From NCBI GenBank assembly GCA_937884235.1, contig CALGBT010000300.1, positions 1-16,212 on the forward strand: a stretch of DNA of 16,212 bases, written 5' to 3'. This document shows, one piece after another, positions 6,452 through 14,136 of the stretch. The DNA comes from an uncultured Pseudomonadota bacterium. Lineage in GTDB: Bacteria > Myxococcota_A > UBA9042 > CAIXZC01. Position 1 is the stretch's first letter. Each line of letters starts with the position of its first letter. Both the position numbers and the translations under genes were made by a program. The notes beneath the pieces are model-generated. The model had not been told where the DNA came from. It ran no database searches and was given only the letters and a program-made list of their open reading frames with translations.

Positions 6452-7861
6452 TCACGCCTTTCGGGCTACCTGATGTGCCGCCAACTCATCCGCAGTCAGC
6501 GGAAAAAGCCGGGGATAGAGGAAGATTGATACGGCCCCGGCAGCATACATCCAGAGTCCGAAGATCCCCGACGTGAAGAACATGGACGAATAGAAGTCGC
6601 CCATCTGATCCTGGAGCAGCAACGCAATGGTCATTGCCAGGGAGGCGTTGCGCAAACCGGTCTCGAGAGAAATCGCCCGAACCTGGTAATTCCGGACCCG
6701 CAAGACCTTCGACGCAACCGCCGAAACCAACATGCCCGACAGAGTCAGCAGGAAGATCATGGCATAGAACTTGACCCCATAACGCTCAGTATCTGCGAAC
6801 TTGTCAAGATTCGACCAAATCCCAACGATGATCAAGAAGAGCAGCGCAAACAAGCCGATCAGAGCAAATATCTTCTCCGCCCGCCGCGCAAATCCCTCCG
6901 CTCTCCAGCGCACCAGCATGCCAACAAAGAGAGGCACCACCACGAGCACCAGCATGGTCTTGAATACCTCCATCACCGGAATCGAGAACTCCGGAATGTT
7001 CGGCCCGAAGACCTGGAGCAGGACGGGAGTAAAAAAGAGGGCAGCGACCGTGCATACCGCGGTAAGTGAGACGGAGAGGGCAACGTCCCCCTTGCCAAAA
7101 TAGGTCATCAGGTTGGAAGTCACGCCTCCCGGAGTCACAGCAATGAGAATCATGCCCAGATAGATGAACGGGAAAGTCTCGTAGAACCCGAAGGCCCTTC
7201 CCATCGCAGTGGCCAGCAAGGGCATTACGCCAAAGACACAGACCGGGCCCACGATCATTGCCAGTGGCGTCTTGAAGACTTGGGTGAAATCCCTGGGGGT
7301 CAGGGTCATACCCATCCCCACCATGGTCAGAAAGAGCAGCACCACGATGGCGATGAAGAAGAGTCGATCCAACAGAAGCTGTTCCGGCTTGGCCTCCAGC
7401 TTGACGAAGGCGTAACTCACGCCGTCGACAGTTGCGCTACTCGCCAGCGCCACGAACCTGGTCTTCTTGCCCAGTACTTTCCCCAACCCAGCATAGGGCG
7501 AATCGCCCTTGCCATCCAGCACCGACATGTCCTCCGGCATGGCCAGGATGGAGACTTCCCCGGATACCGCCCGCACGAAATAGAAGGGCCGCTTCTCTCC
7601 TTCTTTTCCCTCGGAAATATCCAACTTCCGCAAGTGCCCATCAAAGGTCAATGCCTCCGCCCCTTCCCAGGAAAGAGTGTTGGAGGCAGCGCCTAGTCGC
7701 GCCAAGAGAGCGGCCTCCCGACCGTCCCCAGAAGCTAGCTTGACGAGGTGCTGATACATCGCTTCCCCGGATGGTGGCGCCTCTTCGGCCCCGGCCGTCG
7801 ACACGAACATGAAGAATGAGGCCGCGGCCAGCATGAGTAGGCACTGCGTTCTATGGCTCAT
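6452..7861 (-). CDS. BASS-family (bile acid:sodium symporter-like) transporter with N-terminal extracytoplasmic domain
   Basis: The 469-aa protein begins with a signal peptide (MSHRTQCLLMLAAASFFMF, probable cut after AGA at residue 25). About 135 mostly polar residues follow (26-160), predicted outside the cytoplasm. From about 163 to 450 come strongly hydrophobic membrane segments of the BASS type: ILIAVTPGGVTSNLMTYF around 240-255 and ISLETGLRNASLAMTIALL around 397-415 match the two conserved crossover motifs. These transporters usually co-transport an organic anion with sodium and lack such an N-terminal domain; the substrate cannot be predicted. AGGGAG lies 6 nt before the chosen ATG; an upstream start at 7924 would bury the signal sequence. 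It is the first gene of its transcript and shares a 190-bp divergent region with the hydroxylase operon. Confidence 0.88.
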   Translation of the reverse strand: MSHRTQCLLMLAAASFFMFVSTAGAEEAPPSGEAMYQHLVKLASGDGREAALLARLGAASNTLSWEGAEALTFDGHLRKLDISEGKEGEKRPFYFVRAVSGEVSILAMPEDMSVLDGKGDSPYAGLGKVLGKKTRFVALASSATVDGVSYAFVKLEAKPEQLLLDRLFFIAIVVLLFLTMVGMGMTLTPRDFTQVFKTPLAMIVGPVCVFGVMPLLATAMGRAFGFYETFPFIYLGMILIAVTPGGVTSNLMTYFGKGDVALSVSLTAVCTVAALFFTPVLLQVFGPNIPEFSIPVMEVFKTMLVLVVVPLFVGMLVRWRAEGFARRAEKIFALIGLFALLFLIIVGIWSNLDKFADTERYGVKFYAMIFLLTLSGMLVSAVASKVLRVRNYQVRAISLETGLRNASLAMTIALLLQDQMGDFYSSMFFTSGIFGLWMYAAGAVSIFLYPRLFPLTADELAAHQVARKA

Positions 7862-7895
7862 TGCGTTCTCCCTGACGACTAATTCAGTGCTAGCC

Positions 7896-7924
7896 AGAAT
7901 AGGACAGTCCTGCCTTCCACGCAA
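7896..7924 (-). promoter_or_regulatory. Candidate BASS-gene promoter with palindrome
   Basis: Minus strand: -35 TTGCGT (7919-7924), a 17-nt spacer, -10 TATTCT (7896-7901, 4 of 6). A perfect 11-bp palindrome, AGGACAGTCCT (7901-7911), touches the -10 and lies in the spacer, where a repressor could bind. A weaker inverted repeat, CGCAAC and GTTGCG with a 10-nt loop (7920-7941), covers the -35. Confidence 0.35.
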
Positions 7925-7995
7925 CCGCGAACAATGTTGCGGGCCGTTAGGGGCGCAGCCGCCGGCCGGGGACCAGCAGGTAGACCATTAAGGCC

Positions 7996-8024
7996 TTTCG
8001 CGCCTGCGCTCTTTCCTCTATGAT
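7996..8024 (+). promoter_or_regulatory. Candidate promoter of the molybdenum hydroxylase operon
   Basis: A -10 TATGAT (8019-8024, 5 of 6 consensus) follows a poor -35 TTTCGC (7996-8001) by 17 nt. Transcription would start near 8031. The weak -35 suggests an activator or a weak promoter. Confidence 0.35.
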
Positions 8025-8038
8025 CGACCACTCCATAT

Positions 8039-8045
8039 AGAGGAG
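8039..8045 (+). promoter_or_regulatory. Ribosome binding site of the FAD-subunit gene
   Basis: AGAGGAG lies 7 nt before the ATG at 8053 but only 1 nt before the ATG at 8047, so the second ATG is the better start. Confidence 0.7.
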
Positions 8046-8052
8046 CATGGGT

Positions 8053-8892
8053 ATGGCAACAATCAAGTACTTCGAAAGACCAAAGACTTTGGAGGAAGCC
8101 GTCGCGCTGCTGCAGGACAGGAGGGGGGAGGCTGCAGTGTTGGGAGGGGGCACCAGCCTGACTTTGCGCGTGCCACCAGCGGTTGACACTCTCGTCGATC
8201 TGTCCGCCCTAGGGCTAACCGGCATCGAAGACCGGGGTGACTCAACGGCCATCCTGGCTTGTACCACTGTCGCTGAGCTGGCCGCGTCAAGGGTCTTTCA
8301 GGACCGTTATGGCGGGATTCTGGCACGGGCCGCCGACCAGGTGGCATCCGCACCGCTCCGCAATATGATCACCGTTGGCGGAAACGCCTTTGCCGTTTTC
8401 CCCTGGTCCGACCTGCCCAGCGTCTTCCTGGCCCTGGATGCCAGCGTCGTAGTGACTGGCCGACAGCAACGGGTGATTCCCATCGGCGAGTTCTACGCGC
8501 AGCACCCGCGTATCTCCCTCCGGGCCGGCGAGTTGGTCACGGAAGTCCGTGTGCCAAAGCCCGTGGGCCGAGCTGACGGCAGCTTCGTGAAGGTGACAAA
8601 GACCCGCTTCGACTACGCCGCACTCAGCGTTGCCGTGGTCTGTCATTTCGCCGGTTCTCAGGTGCAACACTGCACCGTCGCCCTGGGCTCCGTGAGACCT
8701 CTGCCAATCCGCGTCTCCCAGGCCGAGGAAGAAATTGTCGGCAAGGCGCCGACCAAGGAAGATATCATTCGCGCCGCAGCCCGGGCTTCCGGTGCCATCG
8801 ACCCATCCCAGGATTTCCGCTACAGCCAAGACTACCGGCGGCAACTCATCAAGGTTTGGGTCAAACGATGCCTGCACGAGGTGCTGGGTTAG
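8053..8892 (+). CDS. Molybdenum hydroxylase FAD-binding subunit (CoxM/XdhB-like)
   Basis: This 279-aa subunit carries FAD and passes electrons from the 2Fe-2S subunit to an external acceptor. It shows the FAD_binding_5 signatures LGGGTSL at 30-36 (usually AGGTDL) and MITVGGN at 105-111 (usually TIGGN), with the CO dehydrogenase flavoprotein C-terminal region from about residue 175 (FVKVTKTRFDYAALSVAV, then ALGSVRPLPIR). The length is ordinary, with no extra 4Fe-4S-type insertion such as 4-hydroxybenzoyl-CoA reductase has. It is first of three genes in the order FAD, FeS, Mo, 9 bp before the next. The start at 8053 is chosen by Shine-Dalgarno spacing. Confidence 0.92.
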   Translation: MATIKYFERPKTLEEAVALLQDRRGEAAVLGGGTSLTLRVPPAVDTLVDLSALGLTGIEDRGDSTAILACTTVAELAASRVFQDRYGGILARAADQVASAPLRNMITVGGNAFAVFPWSDLPSVFLALDASVVVTGRQQRVIPIGEFYAQHPRISLRAGELVTEVRVPKPVGRADGSFVKVTKTRFDYAALSVAVVCHFAGSQVQHCTVALGSVRPLPIRVSQAEEEIVGKAPTKEDIIRAAARASGAIDPSQDFRYSQDYRRQLIKVWVKRCLHEVLG

Positions 8893-8901
8893 GGGGACAA
8901 C

Positions 8902-9381
8902 ATGAAGATCAAGCTAAGCGTTAACGGCGAAGTAATAGAGACCGTCATCCAGCCGGGGGACAGACTCCTGGGTACCTTGCGGGACCTTGGGTTCACGGGC
9001 GTCAAGAAGGGCTGCGGTGAAGGCACTTGTGGCAGCTGCTCAGTGCTCGTAGATGGCAAGTTGGCTCTCTCCTGCGTGATCTACAGTGCGGCCATGCAAG
9101 GGCGGGCTTTGACCACTATTGAAGGGCTGGGAAACGTCGACGACCCCCATGCCATCCAGATTGAGTTTGTCAAAGCAGGGGCGGTGCAGTGCGGCTTCTG
9201 TACCCCTGGCATGGTGTTGGCGACCAAGGCGCTGCTTGACGTCAACCCCAGCCCCACCGAGGATGATATCAAACGGGCACTCGATGGCAATCTGTGCCGC
9301 TGCACCGGCTACGTGAAGATCCTCGAAGCAGTGACAAACGCAGCCACCCTGTTGCGTAGTTCCCGACAGGCGGAGGGGTAG
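8902..9381 (+). CDS. Molybdenum hydroxylase 2Fe-2S subunit (CoxS/XdhC-type small subunit)
   Basis: The 159-aa protein holds two 2Fe-2S clusters that relay electrons from the molybdenum site to FAD. The plant-type N-terminal cluster is bound by Cys38, 43, 46 and 58 (CGEGTCGSCSVLVDG, later SC). The helical C-terminal cluster uses Cys97, 100, 132 and 134 (QCGFCTPGM; GNLCRCTGY). All eight ligands are present and the length is typical. A GGGGGA Shine-Dalgarno site, formed partly by the stop region of the FAD gene, sits 4 nt before the ATG. The stop lies 4 bp before the large-subunit start, so the three are translated from one mRNA. Confidence 0.97.
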   Translation: MKIKLSVNGEVIETVIQPGDRLLGTLRDLGFTGVKKGCGEGTCGSCSVLVDGKLALSCVIYSAAMQGRALTTIEGLGNVDDPHAIQIEFVKAGAVQCGFCTPGMVLATKALLDVNPSPTEDDIKRALDGNLCRCTGYVKILEAVTNAATLLRSSRQAEG

Positions 9382-9385
9382 AAGA

Positions 9386-11713
9386 ATGAGCGAGAAGAAA
9401 GCAGACATGAGCGTGGTGGGCCGTCGCCTGCCCAAGCTTGACGGGCTGGCTCTGGCCACCGGGGCCGAAAAATTTGTTGCCGACGAGCATCCGCAGGGGA
9501 TGCTCTACGCCAAGCTCCTGACCAGCCCGCATGCCCACGCCAACATCGTCAGAATTGACACGCGCAAAGCTTGGGAAGTGAAGGGCGTGAAGGCCATCCT
9601 CACCTGGGAAGACGTGCCCAGGGTGGCCCACACCACCGCCGGGCAGGGCTATCCCGAGCCATCGCCGTACGACACCTTCATGCTGGACAAGAAGGTGCGC
9701 TACGTGGGTGACCGGGTTGCGGCCGTTGCCGCGGAAACCCCGGAAGCGGCTGCTCAGGCCGCCCGGGCGATTGAAGTGGAGTATGAGCAACTCCGCCCCA
9801 TCTTCGACCCGCGGGACTCCATGAAGGCGGGGGCCCCCATCATCCACGATGAGCCGGAAGCCCACATGCCCATTCCCGTCCCCTACGATGCGGCCAGAAA
9901 CATGGCCGCCCAGGTAGAAGCCACGGTGGGCGATGTGGAAGCGGGCTTTGCTGAGGCCGATGTGGTGGTGGAAGCGGAGTACGAAGTTCAGCAGGCGAGC
10001 CACTGTGCCATGGAGCCGCATGTTTGCATGACCTATCTCGACCCACGCGGCCGGCTCGTCATCCGGGCCAGCACTCAGGTACCCTTCCACGTCCGCCGAA
10101 TCGTTGCCCAGCGGCTCCAGATTCCGGTGCAGCGGGTGCGAGTCATCAAGCCGCGCATCGGCGGTGGCTTTGGTGGCAAGCAGGAGGTTCTGCTGGAAGA
10201 CATCTGCTCGGCCCTGACGCTGAAGACTCGTCTCCCGGTGCTCCTGGAGTACAGCCGCGCCGAAGAGTTTGCCTCCAGCAGAACCCGGCACCCGCAGGTG
10301 CTAAGAGTCAAGGCCGGGGCGAAGCGGGATGGGACGCTTACTGCTTACTCGCTTGACATCATCATGAACACTGGCGCCTACGGCTCCCACGCACTGACAG
10401 TGGTGTGTAACTCCGGTTCCAAGACTCTGCCCCTCTACCGCTGGCAGAACATCTATTTTAGAGGCACAACCGTCTATACTAACCTGCCTGTGGGGGGAGC
10501 CTACCGCGGCTACGGCGCCACACAGGCCTACTATCCGCTAGAATGCCTCATGGACGAACTGGCCGAGAAGCTCGCGCTGGACCCCTTGGAATTCCGCAAG
10601 CAGAATGCCATCCGGATGGGCGAGACGAGCCCCATCTTTCAGGCCCTCGGCGAAGGCACCGAGGGAGTGTCCCAGACCATCGGCTCCACCGGGCTGCTGG
10701 AGTGCATTGAGAAGGGGGCTGAGGCCATCGGTTGGAACGCCAAGCGGGGCAAAGGCCGCAACGCCGCGGGCCCGATCAAGCGCGGGGTCGGTTGCGCCTG
10801 CCTGATGCAGGGCTCCAGCATCCCCGAAATCGACATGGGCGCCGCCTACATGAAGATCAACGAGGACGGGTCCTTCAATCTCCAACTCGGGGCCGCTGAC
10901 ATTGGCACCGGAAGCGATACCATCCTGGGTCAAATCGCGGCGGAGACCGTTGGCACCACTGTGGACAAGATGACCGTCTACTCCTCCGATACCGACATGA
11001 CGCCATTTGACGTCGGGGCCTACGCATCCAGCACCACTTACCTGACCGGTGAGGCCGTCCGCAAAACGGCCCTCGATATCCGAACACAGATCATTGCCTA
11101 TGCGTCCATGATGCTCACCACCCCCGCCGAGGAAATCGAGTTGCGGGACGGAATTGCCTACGGCGCAAAAGGACGTCAGGCGACCTTCGGCGAGATCGCC
11201 ACCCACGCCCTGTACCTCTCGGACCAGTCCCAGATTCAGGCGGTATCCAGCCATACAACCCACAAGTCTCCCCCACCCTTCTCGGCGCAGTTCGCAGAGG
11301 TGGAGGTCGATACCGAGACCGGGGAAGTGAAGGTGCTCCACTATGTGGGTGCGGTCGACTGCGGCACTGCAATCAATCCGTTACTGGCCGAGGGCCAGAA
11401 TGATGGGGCTATGGTCAACGGCATCTGTTACGCCTTGATGGAAGAGTTCATTTACGACCGGCGGGGCAAACTCCTCAACACCGACTTCAACCAGTACAAG
11501 ATCTGGACCGCAGCGGATCTGCCAAAGATTGAGACCATTCTGGTGCCAACCTGGGAACCCACGGGACCGTATGGTGCCAAATCAGTTTCCGAAATCGGCA
11601 TCAACGGGCCAATACCGGCCATTGCCAATGCCATCTATGATGCCATTGGCGTCCGCATCAAGACCGCCCCGTTTACTCCAGAGAGGGTACTGCGGGCGCT
11701 GGGCAAGCTCTAG
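9386..11713 (+). CDS. Molybdenum hydroxylase large subunit (xanthine dehydrogenase family, substrate unknown)
   Basis: The 775-aa subunit binds the molybdopterin cofactor and hydroxylates its substrate. Visible family marks are the small aldehyde oxidase/XDH N-terminal domain (GAEKFVADEH, about 25-130), IGGGFGGKQEV at 258-268, AYRGYGATQAYYPLE at 372-386, ADIGTGSDTILGQ at 504-516, and GAKSVSEIGINGP at 730-742 with the expected catalytic Glu736. The loop AYRGYG excludes a form-I CO dehydrogenase (AYRCSFR) and differs from form II (AYRGAGR); it is nearer xanthine dehydrogenase and 4-hydroxybenzoyl-CoA reductase types. No cofactor-maturation gene (XdhC- or CoxD-like) is in the window. GGAGGGG lies 7 nt before the ATG. 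It ends 18 bp from the end of queA, tail to tail. Confidence 0.94.
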   Translation: MSEKKADMSVVGRRLPKLDGLALATGAEKFVADEHPQGMLYAKLLTSPHAHANIVRIDTRKAWEVKGVKAILTWEDVPRVAHTTAGQGYPEPSPYDTFMLDKKVRYVGDRVAAVAAETPEAAAQAARAIEVEYEQLRPIFDPRDSMKAGAPIIHDEPEAHMPIPVPYDAARNMAAQVEATVGDVEAGFAEADVVVEAEYEVQQASHCAMEPHVCMTYLDPRGRLVIRASTQVPFHVRRIVAQRLQIPVQRVRVIKPRIGGGFGGKQEVLLEDICSALTLKTRLPVLLEYSRAEEFASSRTRHPQVLRVKAGAKRDGTLTAYSLDIIMNTGAYGSHALTVVCNSGSKTLPLYRWQNIYFRGTTVYTNLPVGGAYRGYGATQAYYPLECLMDELAEKLALDPLEFRKQNAIRMGETSPIFQALGEGTEGVSQTIGSTGLLECIEKGAEAIGWNAKRGKGRNAAGPIKRGVGCACLMQGSSIPEIDMGAAYMKINEDGSFNLQLGAADIGTGSDTILGQIAAETVGTTVDKMTVYSSDTDMTPFDVGAYASSTTYLTGEAVRKTALDIRTQIIAYASMMLTTPAEEIELRDGIAYGAKGRQATFGEIATHALYLSDQSQIQAVSSHTTHKSPPPFSAQFAEVEVDTETGEVKVLHYVGAVDCGTAINPLLAEGQNDGAMVNGICYALMEEFIYDRRGKLLNTDFNQYKIWTAADLPKIETILVPTWEPTGPYGAKSVSEIGINGPIPAIANAIYDAIGVRIKTAPFTPERVLRALGKL

Positions 11714-11731
11714 GCTACGCTGGGGGCAACC

Positions 11732-12769
11732 CTACCCGATCAACATACAATCGCCATAGCTGTAGAAGCGATACTGCCGAGCAACGGCCTCCTCATACGC
11801 CCTGAGAATGTGCTCGCGACCGGCAAGGGCGGAGACCAGCATAATGAGGGTGGACCCGGGAAGATGGAAGTTGGTGATCATCTTGTCCACCACCTTGAAG
11901 GGGTAGCCCGGATAGATGAAAAGCTGGCTGGCACCAGCTCCCGGCAGCACCGTCTTGTTGGCTTGTGCCGCAGTTTCCAGGGTGCGCACCGTCGTCGTCC
12001 CCACTGCCAGGATCGGCCGGCCCTCCAACTGGGCGCTGGCAATAGCCGATGCCGTCGCGGCGCTGATTTCGTAGTGTTCCGTCTCCATTATGTGTTCTTC
12101 GATACTCTGGACTCGCACAGGCTGAAAAGTGCCCGGTCCAACATGCAGCGTAACCTCAGCAAACAGACAGCCCATAGCCTTCAACTGCGCCACCCTTGCC
12201 GGCGTAAAATGAAGGCCAGCCGTGGGCGCTGCCACCGAGCCCACAGGGTCGGCGAAAATCGTTTGGTAGCGGGTCAGGTCCTCACCGTCGTCACTATCAG
12301 GACGACGGCGGATATAGGGCGGCAGGGGCATCTTCCCGGCGGCAAAGATGAGGTCAATGGCAGTGGTCTCTGGTGCAACCTCAACAACTGCCCTCCCGGG
12401 GACCGGGAGTTCGACGATGCGAACAGTTCCCACGCCCCGGTCGGGGGTCAGAAACTGCCCCACCCGCAGGGGCTTGGAAGTGCGGGTCATGGCCTCGAAA
12501 CGCCGCGGGGAAATGATGCGCAGGGCCAGCAACTCCACCCTGCCACCGCTCTCCTTGCGGGCGAAGATCCGCGCTGGCATGACCTTGCTGTTGTTATAGA
12601 TGATCAACTCGCGCCCCGTAAGATGGTCAGCCAGGTGAGCGAAGGTGGAATGCTCAATGGCTCCCGTCGTCCGGTTGAGGACCAACATCCTGGACCCGTC
12701 CCGCGCCGTCAGCGCCTGCTGGGCAATGAGCTCCTCGGGGAGATGATACTCGAAGTCTGAGAGGTTCAA
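11732..12769 (-). CDS. queA: S-adenosylmethionine:tRNA ribosyltransferase-isomerase
   Basis: QueA moves the ribose of S-adenosylmethionine onto 7-aminomethyl-7-deazaguanine in tRNA, making epoxyqueuosine. The 345 aa match the usual size. Family blocks are all present: NLSDFEYHLPEELIAQ at the N-terminus, IYNNSKVMPARI near 57-68, KMPLPPYIRR near 145, RYQTIFADP then GSVAAPTAGLHFT near 167-190, LHVGPGTFQPVR, HIMETEHYEIS, VGTTTVRTLE, and TNFHLPGSTLIMLVSALAG near 300. The start is a TTG, which I accept because the family N-terminus M-x-L-S-D-F aligns exactly there and no nearby ATG exists. Only a poor AGG precedes it, and it begins 9 nt after the glyA stop, so it probably depends on translational coupling to glyA. 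Confidence 0.97.
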   Translation of the reverse strand: MNLSDFEYHLPEELIAQQALTARDGSRMLVLNRTTGAIEHSTFAHLADHLTGRELIIYNNSKVMPARIFARKESGGRVELLALRIISPRRFEAMTRTSKPLRVGQFLTPDRGVGTVRIVELPVPGRAVVEVAPETTAIDLIFAAGKMPLPPYIRRRPDSDDGEDLTRYQTIFADPVGSVAAPTAGLHFTPARVAQLKAMGCLFAEVTLHVGPGTFQPVRVQSIEEHIMETEHYEISAATASAIASAQLEGRPILAVGTTTVRTLETAAQANKTVLPGAGASQLFIYPGYPFKVVDKMITNFHLPGSTLIMLVSALAGREHILRAYEEAVARQYRFYSYGDCMLIG

Positions 12770-12778
12770 GTTGGCCTG

Positions 12779-14035
12779 CTAGTTGATGCGGATGCCGGGG
12801 GGCGGGAATGCCTTGCAATACTCTGCAACTTCGGCCGCGATATTGGCCTGAGCCTCACGATCGGCGATGACCTCAACGGCTCTGGCGATCCAACCGGCCA
12901 GCACCTCCATGTCCTTCTCCATCATGCCACGAGAGGTAATCGCTGGTGTGCCAATTCGAATTCCGCTGGGGTCAAAGGGCTTGCGCGGGTCGAAGGGAAT
13001 AGTGTTCATGTTGCAAACAATGCCACACCGGTCCAGCACCTTGGCCAGCTTGCGACCGCGGGTGCCCACGGAGGTAGCATCCATGAGAATCAGGTGGTTG
13101 TCCGTGCCGCCGGTGATGAGCTTGAAGCCACGGCTCACCAGGCCTTCCGCAAGCGCCCGGCCGTTCTTCACAACCTGGGCGGCATAGTCCCGGAAAGCGG
13201 GCTGAGCAGCCTCGTGGAGAGCGACGGCAAGGGCGGCGGTAGTGTGGTTGTGCGGTCCTCCCTGTAGTCCCGGGAAGACAGCTCGGTCGATGGTGTCGGC
13301 CAAAGCCTCCTTGCACATCAGCATACCACCCCGGGGGCCCCGCAAGGTCTTGTGGGTGGTAGTGGAGACGACGTCGGCGTAAGGCACGGGACTGGGATGC
13401 TGCCCACCGGCAATCAATCCTGCAATGTGCGCGACGTCGGCCAGAAAGTAAGCTCCCACTTCCCGGGCGATGGAGCCGAAGGCCTCAAAATCGATGAGGC
13501 GCGGATAGGCGGTTGCACCAGCTATAATCAGTTGCGGCCGTTCCCGCCGAGCCATCGCTCGAATCTGGTCATAGTCCAGGCGGTGGGTCGACTCGTCGAC
13601 ACCGTATTGCACCGACTTGTAGTACTGGCCAGTAATGGAGACATCCCAGCCGTGGGTCAGGTGGCCACCGTGCGGCAAGGCCATGCCCATGACTTTGTCC
13701 CCAGGCTTGAGCAGCGCGAAGTAAACCGCCAGATTGGCGGGGGAACCGCTGTATGGTTGCACATTGGCATGATCGGCACCAAAGAGCTCGCAGGCACGCA
13801 CCATGGCCAGCGTCTCCAGTTCGTCCACCAGCTGCTGCCCTTCATAGTAGCGCTTGCCCGCGTAGCCCTCGGAATACTTGTTGGTGAGAATCGACCCCGT
13901 CGCCTCAAGCACCGCCGTGGAGACATAGTTCTCCGAAGGAATCAAACGAATCTTCTCAAACTGTCTAACCTCCTCCCGGGCGATAATGTCGTGGACCACA
14001 GAATCAGTCTGCTGCAAGTTCTCCAGATGATGCAT
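12779..14035 (-). CDS. glyA: Serine hydroxymethyltransferase
   Basis: GlyA is the PLP enzyme that converts serine and tetrahydrofolate to glycine and methylene-tetrahydrofolate in the cytoplasm. From the chosen ATG it is 418 aa, one more than E. coli GlyA, and the PLP lysine falls at the same position, Lys229 (TTTHKTLRGPRGG), with Asp200 and His203 in LADVAHIAGLIAGG. Other blocks are RLIPSENYVS near 30, GYAGKRYYEGQ near 58-68 and YSGSPANLAVY near 95-105. A GTG at 14062 in frame is rejected: it lies at or upstream of the predicted transcription start, while AGGAGG sits 5 nt before the ATG. It heads a glyA-queA unit with its own promoter. Confidence 0.98.
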   Translation of the reverse strand: MHHLENLQQTDSVVHDIIAREEVRQFEKIRLIPSENYVSTAVLEATGSILTNKYSEGYAGKRYYEGQQLVDELETLAMVRACELFGADHANVQPYSGSPANLAVYFALLKPGDKVMGMALPHGGHLTHGWDVSITGQYYKSVQYGVDESTHRLDYDQIRAMARRERPQLIIAGATAYPRLIDFEAFGSIAREVGAYFLADVAHIAGLIAGGQHPSPVPYADVVSTTTHKTLRGPRGGMLMCKEALADTIDRAVFPGLQGGPHNHTTAALAVALHEAAQPAFRDYAAQVVKNGRALAEGLVSRGFKLITGGTDNHLILMDATSVGTRGRKLAKVLDRCGIVCNMNTIPFDPRKPFDPSGIRIGTPAITSRGMMEKDMEVLAGWIARAVEVIADREAQANIAAEVAEYCKAFPPPGIRIN

Positions 14036-14040
14036 GGCAT

Positions 14041-14046
14041 CCTCCT
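14041..14046 (-). promoter_or_regulatory. glyA ribosome binding site
   Basis: AGGAGG on the minus strand, within a longer GGGAGGAGG tract, is 5 nt from the ATG at 14035 and fixes that start over the GTG at 14062. Confidence 0.8.
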
Positions 14047-14064
14047 CCCTATCGGTCGCCACAA

Positions 14065-14093
14065 GTTATCTGCGAACCGATTTCATTTGTCAA
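14065..14093 (-). promoter_or_regulatory. glyA promoter
   Basis: Minus strand: a perfect -35 TTGACA (14088-14093), a 17-nt spacer, and -10 GATAAC (14065-14070, 4 of 6). It predicts transcription from about 14058 and a leader of about 22 nt. This is the best sigma-70-type match in the window. Confidence 0.65.
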
Positions 14094-14136
14094 TTGTGGT
14101 CCTGCGGGACAAGGGAAGTGAGCCTTGCAGCAATCC

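Noticed and set aside
9269..10291. 340-codon minus-strand open frame
   Set aside because: Antisense to the hydroxylase large subunit; rich in His/Gly/Arg as expected of a shadow frame.
9386..11713. CO dehydrogenase (CoxL) identity
   Set aside because: The form-I AYRCSFR loop is absent; the loop here is AYRGYG.
11810..12760. 316-codon plus-strand open frame
   Set aside because: Antisense to queA, which matches its family along its whole length.
14101..14136. Terminator downstream of the LETM1-like gene
   Set aside because: Only 4-bp complementary arms (GTCC and GGAC) are visible, too weak to call.
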